Shown: one piece after another, positions 20,947-31,400 of the stretch
Position numbering within the stretch: position 1 is the first letter of the stretch
Layout of the letters: each line of letters starts with the position of its first letter
Assembly (NCBI GenBank): GCA_913057875.1
Contig: CAJXPI010000002.1
Location: forward strand, 1 to 48,962
DNA length: 48,962 nt
Direction of reading: 5' to 3'
From: an uncultured Flavobacteriales bacterium
GTDB taxonomy: Bacteria > Bacteroidota > Bacteroidia > Flavobacteriales_G > Salibacteraceae
Notes under the pieces: model-generated
Told to the model about the DNA's origin: nothing
What the model saw: only the letters and a program-made list of their open reading frames with translations
The model's database searches: none
Program-made: the position numbers and the translations under genes

Positions 20947-22182
20947 ATGAAAAAAATATTACCTTTTATTCTATCAATCGTAATACCAGTAATTGGCTTT
21001 TCACAAGCAGACTCTGTAATAATGGGGCCAGGTTATGCGAATCAGGTTTATTACAGCTTTTCAAATGGCGAGGTTCTTTCTTCTAACAACACCGAATGGG
21101 ATATTGCTTTTGGCACAGGTGGATTTGATACAGACATCAGAATTAATGACGGTTTTGGAGCGGCTCTTTATTTATATCCAAATGGCGACACGGGTTCTTG
21201 GAACACCATTGATACAAATGGCATGCAAAACTGGTTGCCTCGATACAACAGTGATTCATCTTGGAACATCACTGCATTTGCTGCACCAGGAATCAATCAC
21301 CCCGATTACGGATGGGGTATATACAACTCCACTACCCATGAAGTAGTAGGTGACAGCATGTACATTTTACAACTTACCGATGGCAGCCTCAAAAAATTCA
21401 AGATGAACGTAATGTCAACTATGGGCATTTTAACCTTTACATATGCTGATTTAGATGGGGCTAATCAAGTTCAAGGATCTATCAATAAGATGAATTACAA
21501 CACCAAGAAACATGTATACTATTCAATTAAAGCAGATAGCACTATGGACCTAGAGCCAGTGATGGGTTCTTGGGATATCGTATTCACTAAATACCAAGCG
21601 CCACAACCTACAGGTGGATTTTATCCAGTAACTGGGGTATTAACCGCAATTGATAATACAGTGGCTGAATCTAGAGGGGAAGATGTGAATGATGCAGAAT
21701 GGTTTAACCAAGATTACACGGCAAATATTGGAACTATTGGTAGCGATTGGAAAAGCTTTTCTTTTACAACCGGATGGGAATTACAAGATAGTCTGTCTTA
21801 TTTTGTTACAGATACCAATGATTTAGTTTGGCAGTTATATTTTACTGGATTTGGAGGTTCTTCTACCGGAAAAGCGGTGTTCAACAAAATGCAAGTAGGG
21901 ACTACAAGTATTGACAAAAGCAATGTAGCAGTTAATACAGTTTCTATTTACCCCAACCCAGCTGTAGATAACGTAATTATTGCTATAGAAAGCTCTGAAA
22001 ATTTAAATAATTTAGACGTTACGGTATTTTCTTTAACAGGTCAAGTTGTTTATCGCAAAGTAATCAACGTGGTTTCAAATACAAACCTTGAATTCCCCGT
22101 TTCAGGATGGAACCAAGGAATGTATTTAGTTCGTATTGGAAACGATGAAAATGCCATTATTAAACAATTAATTATTAAATAA
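20947..22182 (+). CDS. HmuY-family heme-binding protein with T9SS type-A C-terminal sorting domain (start taken at ATG 20947)
   Basis: NQVYYSFSNGEVLSSNNTEWDIAF..., SWDIVFTKY...YPVTGVL, C-terminal VSIYPNPAVDNVIIAIES...GMYLVRIGNDENAIIKQLIIK. Confidence 0.85.
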   Translation: MKKILPFILSIVIPVIGFSQADSVIMGPGYANQVYYSFSNGEVLSSNNTEWDIAFGTGGFDTDIRINDGFGAALYLYPNGDTGSWNTIDTNGMQNWLPRYNSDSSWNITAFAAPGINHPDYGWGIYNSTTHEVVGDSMYILQLTDGSLKKFKMNVMSTMGILTFTYADLDGANQVQGSINKMNYNTKKHVYYSIKADSTMDLEPVMGSWDIVFTKYQAPQPTGGFYPVTGVLTAIDNTVAESRGEDVNDAEWFNQDYTANIGTIGSDWKSFSFTTGWELQDSLSYFVTDTNDLVWQLYFTGFGGSSTGKAVFNKMQVGTTSIDKSNVAVNTVSIYPNPAVDNVIIAIESSENLNNLDVTVFSLTGQVVYRKVINVVSNTNLEFPVSGWNQGMYLVRIGNDENAIIKQLIIK

Positions 22183-22187
22183 TAATC

Positions 22188-22222
22188 AAGCATCTCCAGT
22201 TCTGAATTGGAGATGCTTTTTT
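22188..22222 (+). terminator. Rho-independent terminator between hmuY-like gene and TonB receptor gene
   Basis: AAGCATCTCCA-GTTCTGAAT-TGGAGATGCTT stem-loop followed by T tract. Confidence 0.88.
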
Positions 22223-22232
22223 CTTTCCCATT

Positions 22233-24494
22233 TTGAGGTTGCACACACATATCTTGCTTAAAATCATTCTTAGTGCAGGAATGGTTTTCTTGTTTTTAGG
22301 AGGTTTCTCTCAAGAAACTAATGTCATGGTGTACGACCAAGAATATAACGAGCCCTTACCTTTTGCTCACGTGCACTTTACCAATATTTCCACTCAAAAA
22401 GAAGAAATTGTTTTAGTAAACAAACAAGGTGTTGCGGTTTTTCCTTACCATGAGGAATATGGGGGAAAAATAGCCATAAATATCACCTATTTGGGTTTTT
22501 CCCCTTTTCACGATACCGTTGAGGTAGGATCAACCACCAAAGTTCAATTAAAAGAAAGCGCGGAGTCTTTAGATCAAGTAGTTGTTACCGGGCAATTCTC
22601 TGAATCTACTGAGGAAAAGGCAATTCATAAAGTATCAATTATTAACCGTGATAAGATTGACGCATTGAACGCGCAGTCTTTAGATCAAGTATTATCGCGA
22701 GAACTTAACATGAACATTTCGCAAGATGCCGTCCTTGGATCAAGTATTAGTATTCAAGGGTTATCAGGTGAAAATGTAAAAATATTAGTTGATGGTGTGC
22801 CAATGGTTGGTCGTTTAAACGGAAACATTGATTTAAGTCAAATCAACTTAAATGACATCGAAAGAATTGAAGTAATTGAAGGCCCCCTTTCGGTTACCTA
22901 TGGTTCTAATGCTTTAGCTGGAACCATTAACCTAATCACCAAAAAAGGAAGTCAAAAACCAGTAACCGCAAACGTAAAATACTATGGTGAAAATATTGGA
23001 ACCCATAATATAGACGCCAGGGTAGGTCTATCTAAAGGTAAAAACTTTGGAGCTATCAACTTTACACGTAATTTTTTTGACGGATGGAATATTGGCGATC
23101 CAGTTTTTGGAAACCCTGAACCCAAGGCAGATTCATCAAGAGTGAAACTGTGGAAACCAAGAACCCAATATTTGGGTGGAATTAAATACGGTAGAACTTT
23201 TAATAAAGGATCTATCATGCTTAACGTAAATGGCTTTGATGAAACAATCATTAATCGTGGATACCCTAGAGGACCTTATGATGAAGTGGCTTTTGATGAC
23301 GAATACATTACCAAACGACTAGATAATAGCATCACTTTAGATCTAGATTTAGATACGGTTAATGCCTTAAAAGTAATAACTGCATATAATATTTACCAGC
23401 GTCAACGTCTTTCATACATTACCGACCTTACGGGAGTAAGATCTGAAAAAAATGAAACTCCAGGAGTAAACGACACCAACTATACGGATTTAAAAATGCT
23501 TCGTGCAACCTACACCCGAATGCCTTTAGGGAGAAACTATCGTTACCAATTAGGGGCCGACTTAAATAATGAAACCGCAAAAGGAGCTCGTATTTTAGAT
23601 GGTAAACAAAGCATTGGCGATTATGCTGGTTTCTTTAGTTTTGAATGGCAACCCTCTTTGAAATGGACTATCAAACCAGGAATTAGAGCGAGTTACAACA
23701 CCCAATATGGAGCGCCAGTAGTTCCTTCTTTGTACGCAAAATATCAAGTTAAGCCAAGTATGTCTATTAGAGCTTCGGTAGCTCGTGGATTTAGAGCGCC
23801 ATCGGTAAAAGAACTGTATATGGATTTTGTCGATATTAATCATGATATTCAGGGGAATCAAAACCTAGTTGCCGAGACGGCTATTCATACTTCGGCAAAT
23901 ATGACTTACACCCGTTTGCATAAAGGACAAATGTTCAAATTCAAATTCGCTGTATTCTATAACCATATTCAAGACAAAATTACCTTGGCACAATCAGGAA
24001 CTACCCAATACGAATATGCCAATTTAGATGAAGCCGTATCACAAGGATTTAATACAGAGGCTCAATATAACATTGCGCATTTTAAAGCGAGTGTTGGTTT
24101 TTCTTTAATAGGGAACAAAAACACCATCAATGAAACCGAAAGTCTGCCTATTGCCTATTCACCGCAATTAACTTCTAGTTTGACATTTTCTTTCAAAAAG
24201 GCAAAATCGGATGTTTCCTTTTTCTACAAGCTGTCGGGAAAACAACCCAACTTAATTATTGACGAAAACAACGATTTGCAACAAGATTTTATTGACAGCT
24301 ATAGCTTGTTTGATATCACAGCAAACAAACGTTTCTTTAACGATCATATGGTTCTTGGTTTAGGGGTCAAAAACATATTGGATGTCACCAATGTGAACAC
24401 TACTGATACCGGTGGTTCGCATGGAGGATCAGGAGGAACTCGACCAATTGCTCCGGGTAGAGTATTTTTCGTTAAACTTGGCTTCCAATTATAA
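22233..24494 (+). CDS. TonB-dependent outer-membrane receptor (putative heme/iron receptor), TTG start likely
   Basis: Signal peptide, carboxypeptidase-like regulatory domain, plug (SLDQVVVTGQFSE...SISIQGLSGENVKILVDGVPMVGR...IERIEVIEGPLSVTYGSNALAGTINLITKKG), C-terminal barrel strand. Confidence 0.92.
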   Translation: MRLHTHILLKIILSAGMVFLFLGGFSQETNVMVYDQEYNEPLPFAHVHFTNISTQKEEIVLVNKQGVAVFPYHEEYGGKIAINITYLGFSPFHDTVEVGSTTKVQLKESAESLDQVVVTGQFSESTEEKAIHKVSIINRDKIDALNAQSLDQVLSRELNMNISQDAVLGSSISIQGLSGENVKILVDGVPMVGRLNGNIDLSQINLNDIERIEVIEGPLSVTYGSNALAGTINLITKKGSQKPVTANVKYYGENIGTHNIDARVGLSKGKNFGAINFTRNFFDGWNIGDPVFGNPEPKADSSRVKLWKPRTQYLGGIKYGRTFNKGSIMLNVNGFDETIINRGYPRGPYDEVAFDDEYITKRLDNSITLDLDLDTVNALKVITAYNIYQRQRLSYITDLTGVRSEKNETPGVNDTNYTDLKMLRATYTRMPLGRNYRYQLGADLNNETAKGARILDGKQSIGDYAGFFSFEWQPSLKWTIKPGIRASYNTQYGAPVVPSLYAKYQVKPSMSIRASVARGFRAPSVKELYMDFVDINHDIQGNQNLVAETAIHTSANMTYTRLHKGQMFKFKFAVFYNHIQDKITLAQSGTTQYEYANLDEAVSQGFNTEAQYNIAHFKASVGFSLIGNKNTINETESLPIAYSPQLTSSLTFSFKKAKSDVSFFYKLSGKQPNLIIDENNDLQQDFIDSYSLFDITANKRFFNDHMVLGLGVKNILDVTNVNTTDTGGSHGGSGGTRPIAPGRVFFVKLGFQL

Positions 24495-24503
24495 AAGCAT
24501 TTT

Positions 24504-24746
24504 GTGAAAGAAAGCAATACACATAAACGCAGGGCAACCGACTTAAAACCAAAGGAATCGAGTGTGATTTTAAAGTTTGGTAGCGAAGAGATGTCATCGC
24601 AATTTTTAGAGATCGGATGCCGTCCTAAGTCGTCTATTCAACTTATTAGAAAAGGTCCAGGTGGAAAAACCATGTACTTTTTAGTTAATAGCCATGCGTT
24701 TGCATTCCGCACGGAAGAAGCGGCTCATATTATTCTAAAATATTAG
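24504..24746 (+). CDS. feoA: FeoA-domain protein (GTG start)
   Basis: SH3-like FeoA pattern FLEIGCRPKSSIQLIRKGPGGKTMYFLVNSHAFAFRTEEAAHIIL; directly upstream of feoB. Confidence 0.85.
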   Translation: MKESNTHKRRATDLKPKESSVILKFGSEEMSSQFLEIGCRPKSSIQLIRKGPGGKTMYFLVNSHAFAFRTEEAAHIILKY

Positions 24747-24748
24747 GT

Positions 24749-26863
24749 ATGGGCTCTGACGAACAAAATTTGAAAATTGCCCTTATCGGTAATCCAAACG
24801 CAGGTAAGACTTCGGTCTTTAACCGATTGACCGGATTAAATCAAACGGTGGGTAATTTCCCCGGGGTCACTGTCGATAAAAAGTCGGGAACCTACCCCCT
24901 ACCAGACGGAAACAAGGCGGTTATTACCGATTTACCGGGAACGTATAGTTTATATCCCAATTCCTCTGATGAACGTATTGTACTAGAAACCTTATTAAAT
25001 CAAGACGGCTCTTCCTATCCTGATTTGGTGCTTTATGTAGCCGATGCCAATAACTTGGAACGCCATTTAGTTTTGCTAACGCAAATCATGGACTTTGGGG
25101 TACCTATTGTACTTCTTCTAAACATGTTAGACGTTGCCAATAGTGAGGGTAAAACGGTTGACGAAAACCAACTTTCCATAAAACTAGGTATTCCAGTAGT
25201 TAAAGTGAACGGTCGTACCGGAGAGGGCACCGAGGCGATTGGCCCCGTGATATTACAAATGGAAGGCGTGAATTGCGATCCTTTTCTAAACGTAGAGCCT
25301 TTTGCCTATGAATTAGAGCAAGAAGTGAAAAAAATGTTTGGCTTCACCAACAATTACCGCGCACTTCTTACCGCTCACAATTACAAAAATTTAGACTTCA
25401 TTTCAGCCGCAGATACTGGAAGAATGGACCATCTCGTTTCTGAGTTGAAGTTCAATAGTGTAGGGTTACAGTTTGATGAAATTATGGCGCGTTACGACCA
25501 ATTGCACCCCATTATGGAAGCAATGGTGGTACACACCAAAGAAGATGATGAAACAAAAACTGCTAAAGCGGACAAGATTTTAACCCATCCTTTTTGGGGA
25601 AGTTTGATCTTTTTAGCCACCCTATTTGTGATTTTCCAAGCCATTTTTGCTTGGGCGTCTTACCCTATGGATTTGATTGATGGTGGTATGACTTGGTTGA
25701 TTGATGCTGCCAAAAATGTACTCCCAGCAGGACTTCTTTCTGATTTCATTACCGATGGTATTCTAGCGGGAATTGGTGGAATTGTCATTTTCATTCCACA
25801 AATTACCATCTTATTTATTCTGGTTTCCTTACTGGAAGAAGTGGGTTATATGTCTCGTGCCGTATTCTTATCGGATACTTTAATGCGAAAATTTGGTCTG
25901 AATGGCCGAAGTATTGTTTCCCTAATTTCTGGAGCTGCATGTGCGGTTCCTGCAATTATGTCTACTAGAACCATTAGCAATTGGAAGGAGCGCTTAATCA
26001 CCATTTTCGTTACCCCATTTATTAGTTGTTCGGCTCGTATTCCAGTATTTGCCGTATTAGTAGCTTTTGCCGTACCTGATAAAACAGTAGGTGGGTTATT
26101 TAATCTACAAGGATTGGTTATGATGGGACTATACCTATTGGGAGTTATTGCTGCTTTGGGCTCTGCATGGGTAATGAAAAAGATTTTGAAGTCAAAAGAT
26201 CGTTCTTTCTTAATGATGGAATTACCTACCTACAAAATGCCGTACTGGAAAAACATCAGCATTACGGTAGTTCAAAAAGTGGGCGTTTTTATTACAAATG
26301 CCGGTAAAATAATCTTAATCATTTCTATGATTTTATGGGTTCTGGCATCCTTTGGTCCCGGTGATAATTTGAAAAATATTGAAGAACAAACGCGGACAGA
26401 ATATGCGCAACAATCCTTTAGTGACACAGAGCTAGATAACATTGTAGCTGCTAAAAAAATTGAAGGCTCTTATGCGGGTATTTTGGGCAAACAAATTGAG
26501 CCAGCCATTAAGCCCTTAGGTTTTGATTGGAAAATTGGAATTGCCTTGATTACCTCATTTGCCGCCAGAGAAGTATTTATTAGTACCATGGCTACCATTT
26601 ATAGTGTAGGTAGCGATGGTGATGCGGAATCGGTTATGGAAAAGATGCGTCAAGAACGTCATGCCGATACAGGGGAGTTAGTGTACACATCAGCCACCGC
26701 ATTCTCACTACTTATTTTTTACGTACTGGCCATGCAATGTATGAGTACATTGGCTATTGTGAAGCGTGAAACGAATAGTTGGACTATACCGTTTATTCAG
26801 TTAGTTTACATGACTGGATTAGCGTATATCCTCAGTTTAATTACCTACCAAATTTTACAATAG
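24749..26863 (+). CDS. feoB: Ferrous iron transporter FeoB
   Basis: G1 GNPNAGKTSVFNRLTG, DLPGTYSLYP, LNMLDVA, Gate motifs SGAACAVPAIMSTRTI and SCSARIPVFAVLVAF. Confidence 0.97.
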   Translation: MGSDEQNLKIALIGNPNAGKTSVFNRLTGLNQTVGNFPGVTVDKKSGTYPLPDGNKAVITDLPGTYSLYPNSSDERIVLETLLNQDGSSYPDLVLYVADANNLERHLVLLTQIMDFGVPIVLLLNMLDVANSEGKTVDENQLSIKLGIPVVKVNGRTGEGTEAIGPVILQMEGVNCDPFLNVEPFAYELEQEVKKMFGFTNNYRALLTAHNYKNLDFISAADTGRMDHLVSELKFNSVGLQFDEIMARYDQLHPIMEAMVVHTKEDDETKTAKADKILTHPFWGSLIFLATLFVIFQAIFAWASYPMDLIDGGMTWLIDAAKNVLPAGLLSDFITDGILAGIGGIVIFIPQITILFILVSLLEEVGYMSRAVFLSDTLMRKFGLNGRSIVSLISGAACAVPAIMSTRTISNWKERLITIFVTPFISCSARIPVFAVLVAFAVPDKTVGGLFNLQGLVMMGLYLLGVIAALGSAWVMKKILKSKDRSFLMMELPTYKMPYWKNISITVVQKVGVFITNAGKIILIISMILWVLASFGPGDNLKNIEEQTRTEYAQQSFSDTELDNIVAAKKIEGSYAGILGKQIEPAIKPLGFDWKIGIALITSFAAREVFISTMATIYSVGSDGDAESVMEKMRQERHADTGELVYTSATAFSLLIFYVLAMQCMSTLAIVKRETNSWTIPFIQLVYMTGLAYILSLITYQILQ

Positions 26864-26864
26864 C

Positions 26865-27839
26865 ATGAAAAACTGGATTCTTTTTAGCTGCGTAATATCT
26901 ATACTTGCCACATCTTGTATGAAAGATGAAATTCCTGTAGCACCGCATGAACCAGGAGAGTCTCAGGCCGGTATGGTAGAAATGGGTAATTTGTATCCAG
27001 ACCAAATTTGGTATAACATAGAAACTGGGCAAGAAGTATCTCGCAACAAAAAAACAGCTTGGGATTTAGCCTTTGAAAATAATGGTGAAGGTTGGCGAAT
27101 TACCATCAACGGAGCCAATTTAGCCTATGTAACCCATACCGGTGAAACAGATATTACTTTGGTAAAAGACACAATCGGATCCGATTGGAAATGGGATGAG
27201 TTTTCAGGAAATTTAGATAGTACCGCCATAGGAGACTGGCAAGCGGAAACACAAATTTATATTTTAGACCGAGGCAAAGATGAAGTAGGTAACCTTTTAG
27301 GTTTTTGGAAGCTAAAAATTGACAGCGTTGATGAAGAAAGATTTTATTTCCGTCACGCCCCACTAAATGCTGACACTTGGATCTTAGGCGAAATCGAAAA
27401 AGATCCCGCTTACTTTTTTAGCTATTATAGCCTAAAGGGACAAGGAAGCCAAGTCATGATTGCACCACCAACTGCTAGTTGGGATTTTGTTTTCACACAA
27501 TACACTTTTGTTTTTTATGACATGCAACCCATTGTTCCGTATTTGGTAACTGGGGTATTATTAAATAATAACACCCCCCATAGCACTAAGATATTCGAAA
27601 AGAATTTTGAAGCTATTTCCAGAGAAGATGCCATAGGACCTCATTCAAACCACCGAATCGACAACATTGGCTATAACTGGAAATGGTACGATTTTGACGC
27701 AGGGTATTACATTACTGACCCTTCTAAAAATTATGTTTTCAAAGCACAAACCGGAAAATATTTTAAAATTCATTTTTTAGATTGGTACAATCAAAATGGA
27801 GAAAAAGGAGCGCCTAGTTTTGAATATTCAGAGTTGTAG
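26865..27839 (+). CDS. HmuY-family putative heme-binding lipoprotein
   Basis: Lipobox ILATSCMKDE; QIWYNIETGQEVSRNKKTAWDLAFE; SWDFVFTQY...VPYLVTGVLLNN...IGYNWKWYDFDAGYYI, similar by eye to the 20947-22182 product. Confidence 0.82.
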   Translation: MKNWILFSCVISILATSCMKDEIPVAPHEPGESQAGMVEMGNLYPDQIWYNIETGQEVSRNKKTAWDLAFENNGEGWRITINGANLAYVTHTGETDITLVKDTIGSDWKWDEFSGNLDSTAIGDWQAETQIYILDRGKDEVGNLLGFWKLKIDSVDEERFYFRHAPLNADTWILGEIEKDPAYFFSYYSLKGQGSQVMIAPPTASWDFVFTQYTFVFYDMQPIVPYLVTGVLLNNNTPHSTKIFEKNFEAISREDAIGPHSNHRIDNIGYNWKWYDFDAGYYITDPSKNYVFKAQTGKYFKIHFLDWYNQNGEKGAPSFEYSEL

Positions 27840-27877
27840 TTTTTTGCCCAACGCATTTCTTTTACCTTTAGCCCAAA

Positions 27878-28432
27878 TTGAAAGTTATGCGCGCACGTAC
27901 CCCTCAAGATTCTGACACTACTATTACCGAATTAATGATTCCTTCTTACGCCAATTTTGGTGGTAAAATTCACGGAGGTATTCTTCTCGGTTTAATGGAT
28001 AAAGTAGCTTACGCCTGTAGTACCAAACATGCTGGAAACTATTGTGTTACCGTTTCAGTAGACGGAGTGGATTTTATTGAACCTGTAGAAGTAGGAGATT
28101 TAGTTTGCATGATGGCTCGCGTAAATTATGTGGGGAGAACCTCTTTGGTGGTAGGTATTAAAGTAACAGCCGAAAACGTAAAAGACAGAACCATGAAGCA
28201 CACCAACACGTGTTATTTCACCATGGTGGCTAAAGGCAGTAATGGCAAACCTACCAAAGTTCCACCTTTGTTACTGGAAAATTATTTAGATGTAAAACGT
28301 TTTGGAGAGGCACTTTTTAGAAAGGACTTGAAAAAATACCGTACCGAACAAATGGAACGAAACAAAACGGAAATTTCAAAAGAAGATTTAATCACCTTAT
28401 TGAAAGATGAACGTTGCGAAGTGAAAATTTAA
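27878..28432 (+). CDS. Acyl-CoA thioesterase (hotdog fold); start may be ATG 27887
   Basis: YANFGGKIHGGILLGLMDKVAYACSTKHAG...VDGVDFIEPVEVGDLVCMMARVNYVGRTSLVVGIKV. Confidence 0.92.
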   Translation: MKVMRARTPQDSDTTITELMIPSYANFGGKIHGGILLGLMDKVAYACSTKHAGNYCVTVSVDGVDFIEPVEVGDLVCMMARVNYVGRTSLVVGIKVTAENVKDRTMKHTNTCYFTMVAKGSNGKPTKVPPLLLENYLDVKRFGEALFRKDLKKYRTEQMERNKTEISKEDLITLLKDERCEVKI

Positions 28433-31400
28433 AAGAACGCACGTACTTGAACACTACCTGTGTGAATGACAGGATTTCCTTCACTCACTCGACCATTATA
28501 GCGTAAATTCAATTGCAAATACTTGGCAATGGTCCGTTGATAAGTCGCTTCCCAAAGTCCGTTTTGTCCAGGTTGTAAACCTTCTAACATTTGATAGGCC
28601 ACTGGCGAATTTGCATCACCTACAAAGTCGTTGATCAAATAGCTCCCCGAAAGCAAGACACTTCCTTTACCCACTTTACGCACATTCAATTCGGCACCAA
28701 ACTTTTTACTCAAATTAGTTTCATCACCATCCGCTATACGGTTACGCTTATCTGATTGCTCAAAGAACAATTTTATCTTCACTCCCGAACCTTGTAAATA
28801 AGTCAGCGTTGGCTTGATGGTTTTGTAATCTATCAAGTAATTACGAATATCTGAAAACTCCGAACCAGAAACTTTTTGCCCTACTCTACCCTCTATGTTG
28901 ATTTGATAAATACGTGTCAAATTGTATCTAAAATTTAATTGGTTGTAGGTATCGGATGTCCCTAGTAATCCGTTGGTCTGCAAAATTTTGGCATTCACCG
29001 CTTGATAGGTATAATCCATGGACCAAGCTCGGTTAGAACGATTTAAATAAACGGTATTTCGGAGGGTAGAATTCAATACTCTAATATTACTATCGGCTAC
29101 ATTTGACGCAAATGGGTCTACCCAATTAGCTACCGAGTTATCATCTGTTTTACGGTCAATTCTATACGCAAATTGATCAGAAAATTTACTCAAAACTTTA
29201 CGCACCCCCTTCTTACCTTTCCAAACCGCAGCTGGACGTAAAAATGCAGTTTGGTTAAATTGGGTACGGTAGATCTTTTCAAAATTGTTGGTTTGTGTCA
29301 ATACACGCACATAATTGGCTTGGTCTTGAAACACCGCCACCTGAAACTCATCTTGCTCCACAATTCCATTTTCATTGTAATCTACCCAAACATAAACTCC
29401 CGTTCCTGGAGGCACTTCTACGTAGACAAAAGCTTGTTCTTCGGTTAACCCTGAACCTAGCTCGTAAAAGGAAGAAAGCGTTAAAGCCCCTTTCAGCAAG
29501 CGCAAGTTGTAATCAATTCTGTTGGTTAGATTTTGCTCAGGCGCTCCTGTGTATAACTCGTTATTCATGACTTCCAGTACACGATAATTAGAACTTAATT
29601 GCAACTGCGCCTTTTTACTAGATAACAGTTTTAAATGCCCTCCAATAGCCTGCGCCAAAGTAGAACGCTCCAATTTATTGTTATTGGCCTTTTCATTGAA
29701 TCGGTTTATATACCCCACTCTGAATTTGTTTTTTGCACTATCTCCATTAGTAATAAAAGCCTCCCACTCTAAAAACTCATAGCTCGTTCCAGCCAAAGTA
29801 TCTGCCCCCGAAAGCTTTTGCAGATTGTATTCATAATCGTCACGAAACCCAATATTGATATGCTCATACTTCTTTTGCAACAATACTTTTTGACGAATAA
29901 AGTTAGACTCACCCACGCCCCCTTGAGAAGCTAAATAACTCCCCGAGAATTTTGCAGTGTATTGCGTATTATCCAAATCGGTGGTTAATTGGTGGCGCAT
30001 CCCTTGATACGATTCGCCCGATAAAAAAGACTTAAACTGATAACTAACCGAACCCAGTTTCTTTTTAGTCAATCCAATTTCAGCGGTAGGAATTTGCTGC
30101 ATTCCCGTTAACTCAATGCCACGAATATTCCAGTTTCTATCAAACTCTACCGATCGGTAACGTTGCACTTCTGCAAAATTATCACTTCGGTTTTCGTAGG
30201 TGACTTTGGCTTTCATAAACCAGGGTGCAATGGTATCATTCGTAATTTGCTTTTGGCTTTCCATACCCACCAAAAATCCTCCTCCAATATCATTTTGATT
30301 TCCAATACTCGAAAAAGTATTTACATCTTCATTAGTCATCACTCCCTCAAATAAAAGCTTGGTACTTCGGCTTAATTTATAGTCACCACCCACGGTATAC
30401 ATTTGTTTGCGTTTGGGAGTAACCAATACTATTACGGGCAAATAATTTCCTTGAGGCACTCCTGCAATTGGGGCCACATATTCAAATACCCGACCATTGG
30501 CTTCACTCGCAATTTCTACATAGTTACCGTTTCCAATACCCACATTTGAGAAGTTTAATTGATAACGCGCAGAATCTGGATTAGTAGAATATTCAAAAAT
30601 GGTATCTCCTCCTATAGTATCAATAATAGCCTTATACATTACTCGATCTGAAGAAAACTCAGTAGCCGTTACCGCTGGTACAATAGCACTATTAATATCA
30701 TCGCCTACAGATTCTAACAACGCAATATTACTAGCCGTAAGATCTTGTAAAAGGGGTTGATTTTTATTGTCTTGCTCCGAGTAAATATTGAAATTCAGAT
30801 TCAGTTTTTCGGTTTTCACGTTGTCCGATACCTGAAATAAAGAACGGCTATAGGCTTGGGCGCTGTACTGGAATTCAATCACAATACGCTTATCACGGTT
30901 AATGGGTTGATTGGCCGTAAAAGTCACTTCCGCATTGTTGTAGTCAATTACGTAATCGTTTTCTTGTCCACGAACCATTTTCTTACCATCAATAAAAACT
31001 TCTTCCGTACCCGAAAGAATAATAATGAAAGATTCATTTTCAGCCCCTGTTAAGCGATACGGGCCTTGATTACCTTCTACCCCTTGAATAATGTTTCGCG
31101 AAAATTTACCTCTACTTAAGGCTGCGTTTACGGCAATTTTGTTTTCAATTTTCGGACTTAAGTTAAAACGTGCTGAAATCCCTCCCCCACGCAAACGTTT
31201 ATCAAATTGCATAAAGTGACTTTGAGGTTTTTTGATTCTAAAATCACCAGCCACCAACTTCCAGTCTTTATCATATAATTGGATATACACTTGATCAAAA
31301 TCTTGCAACAATTGGGTATTTCCATCGGGTTGTACTGGAATATTGTCATCGCTAATCACGGCTTTTATTTTCACATTATTGGTTAACTCACCCGAGAGCT

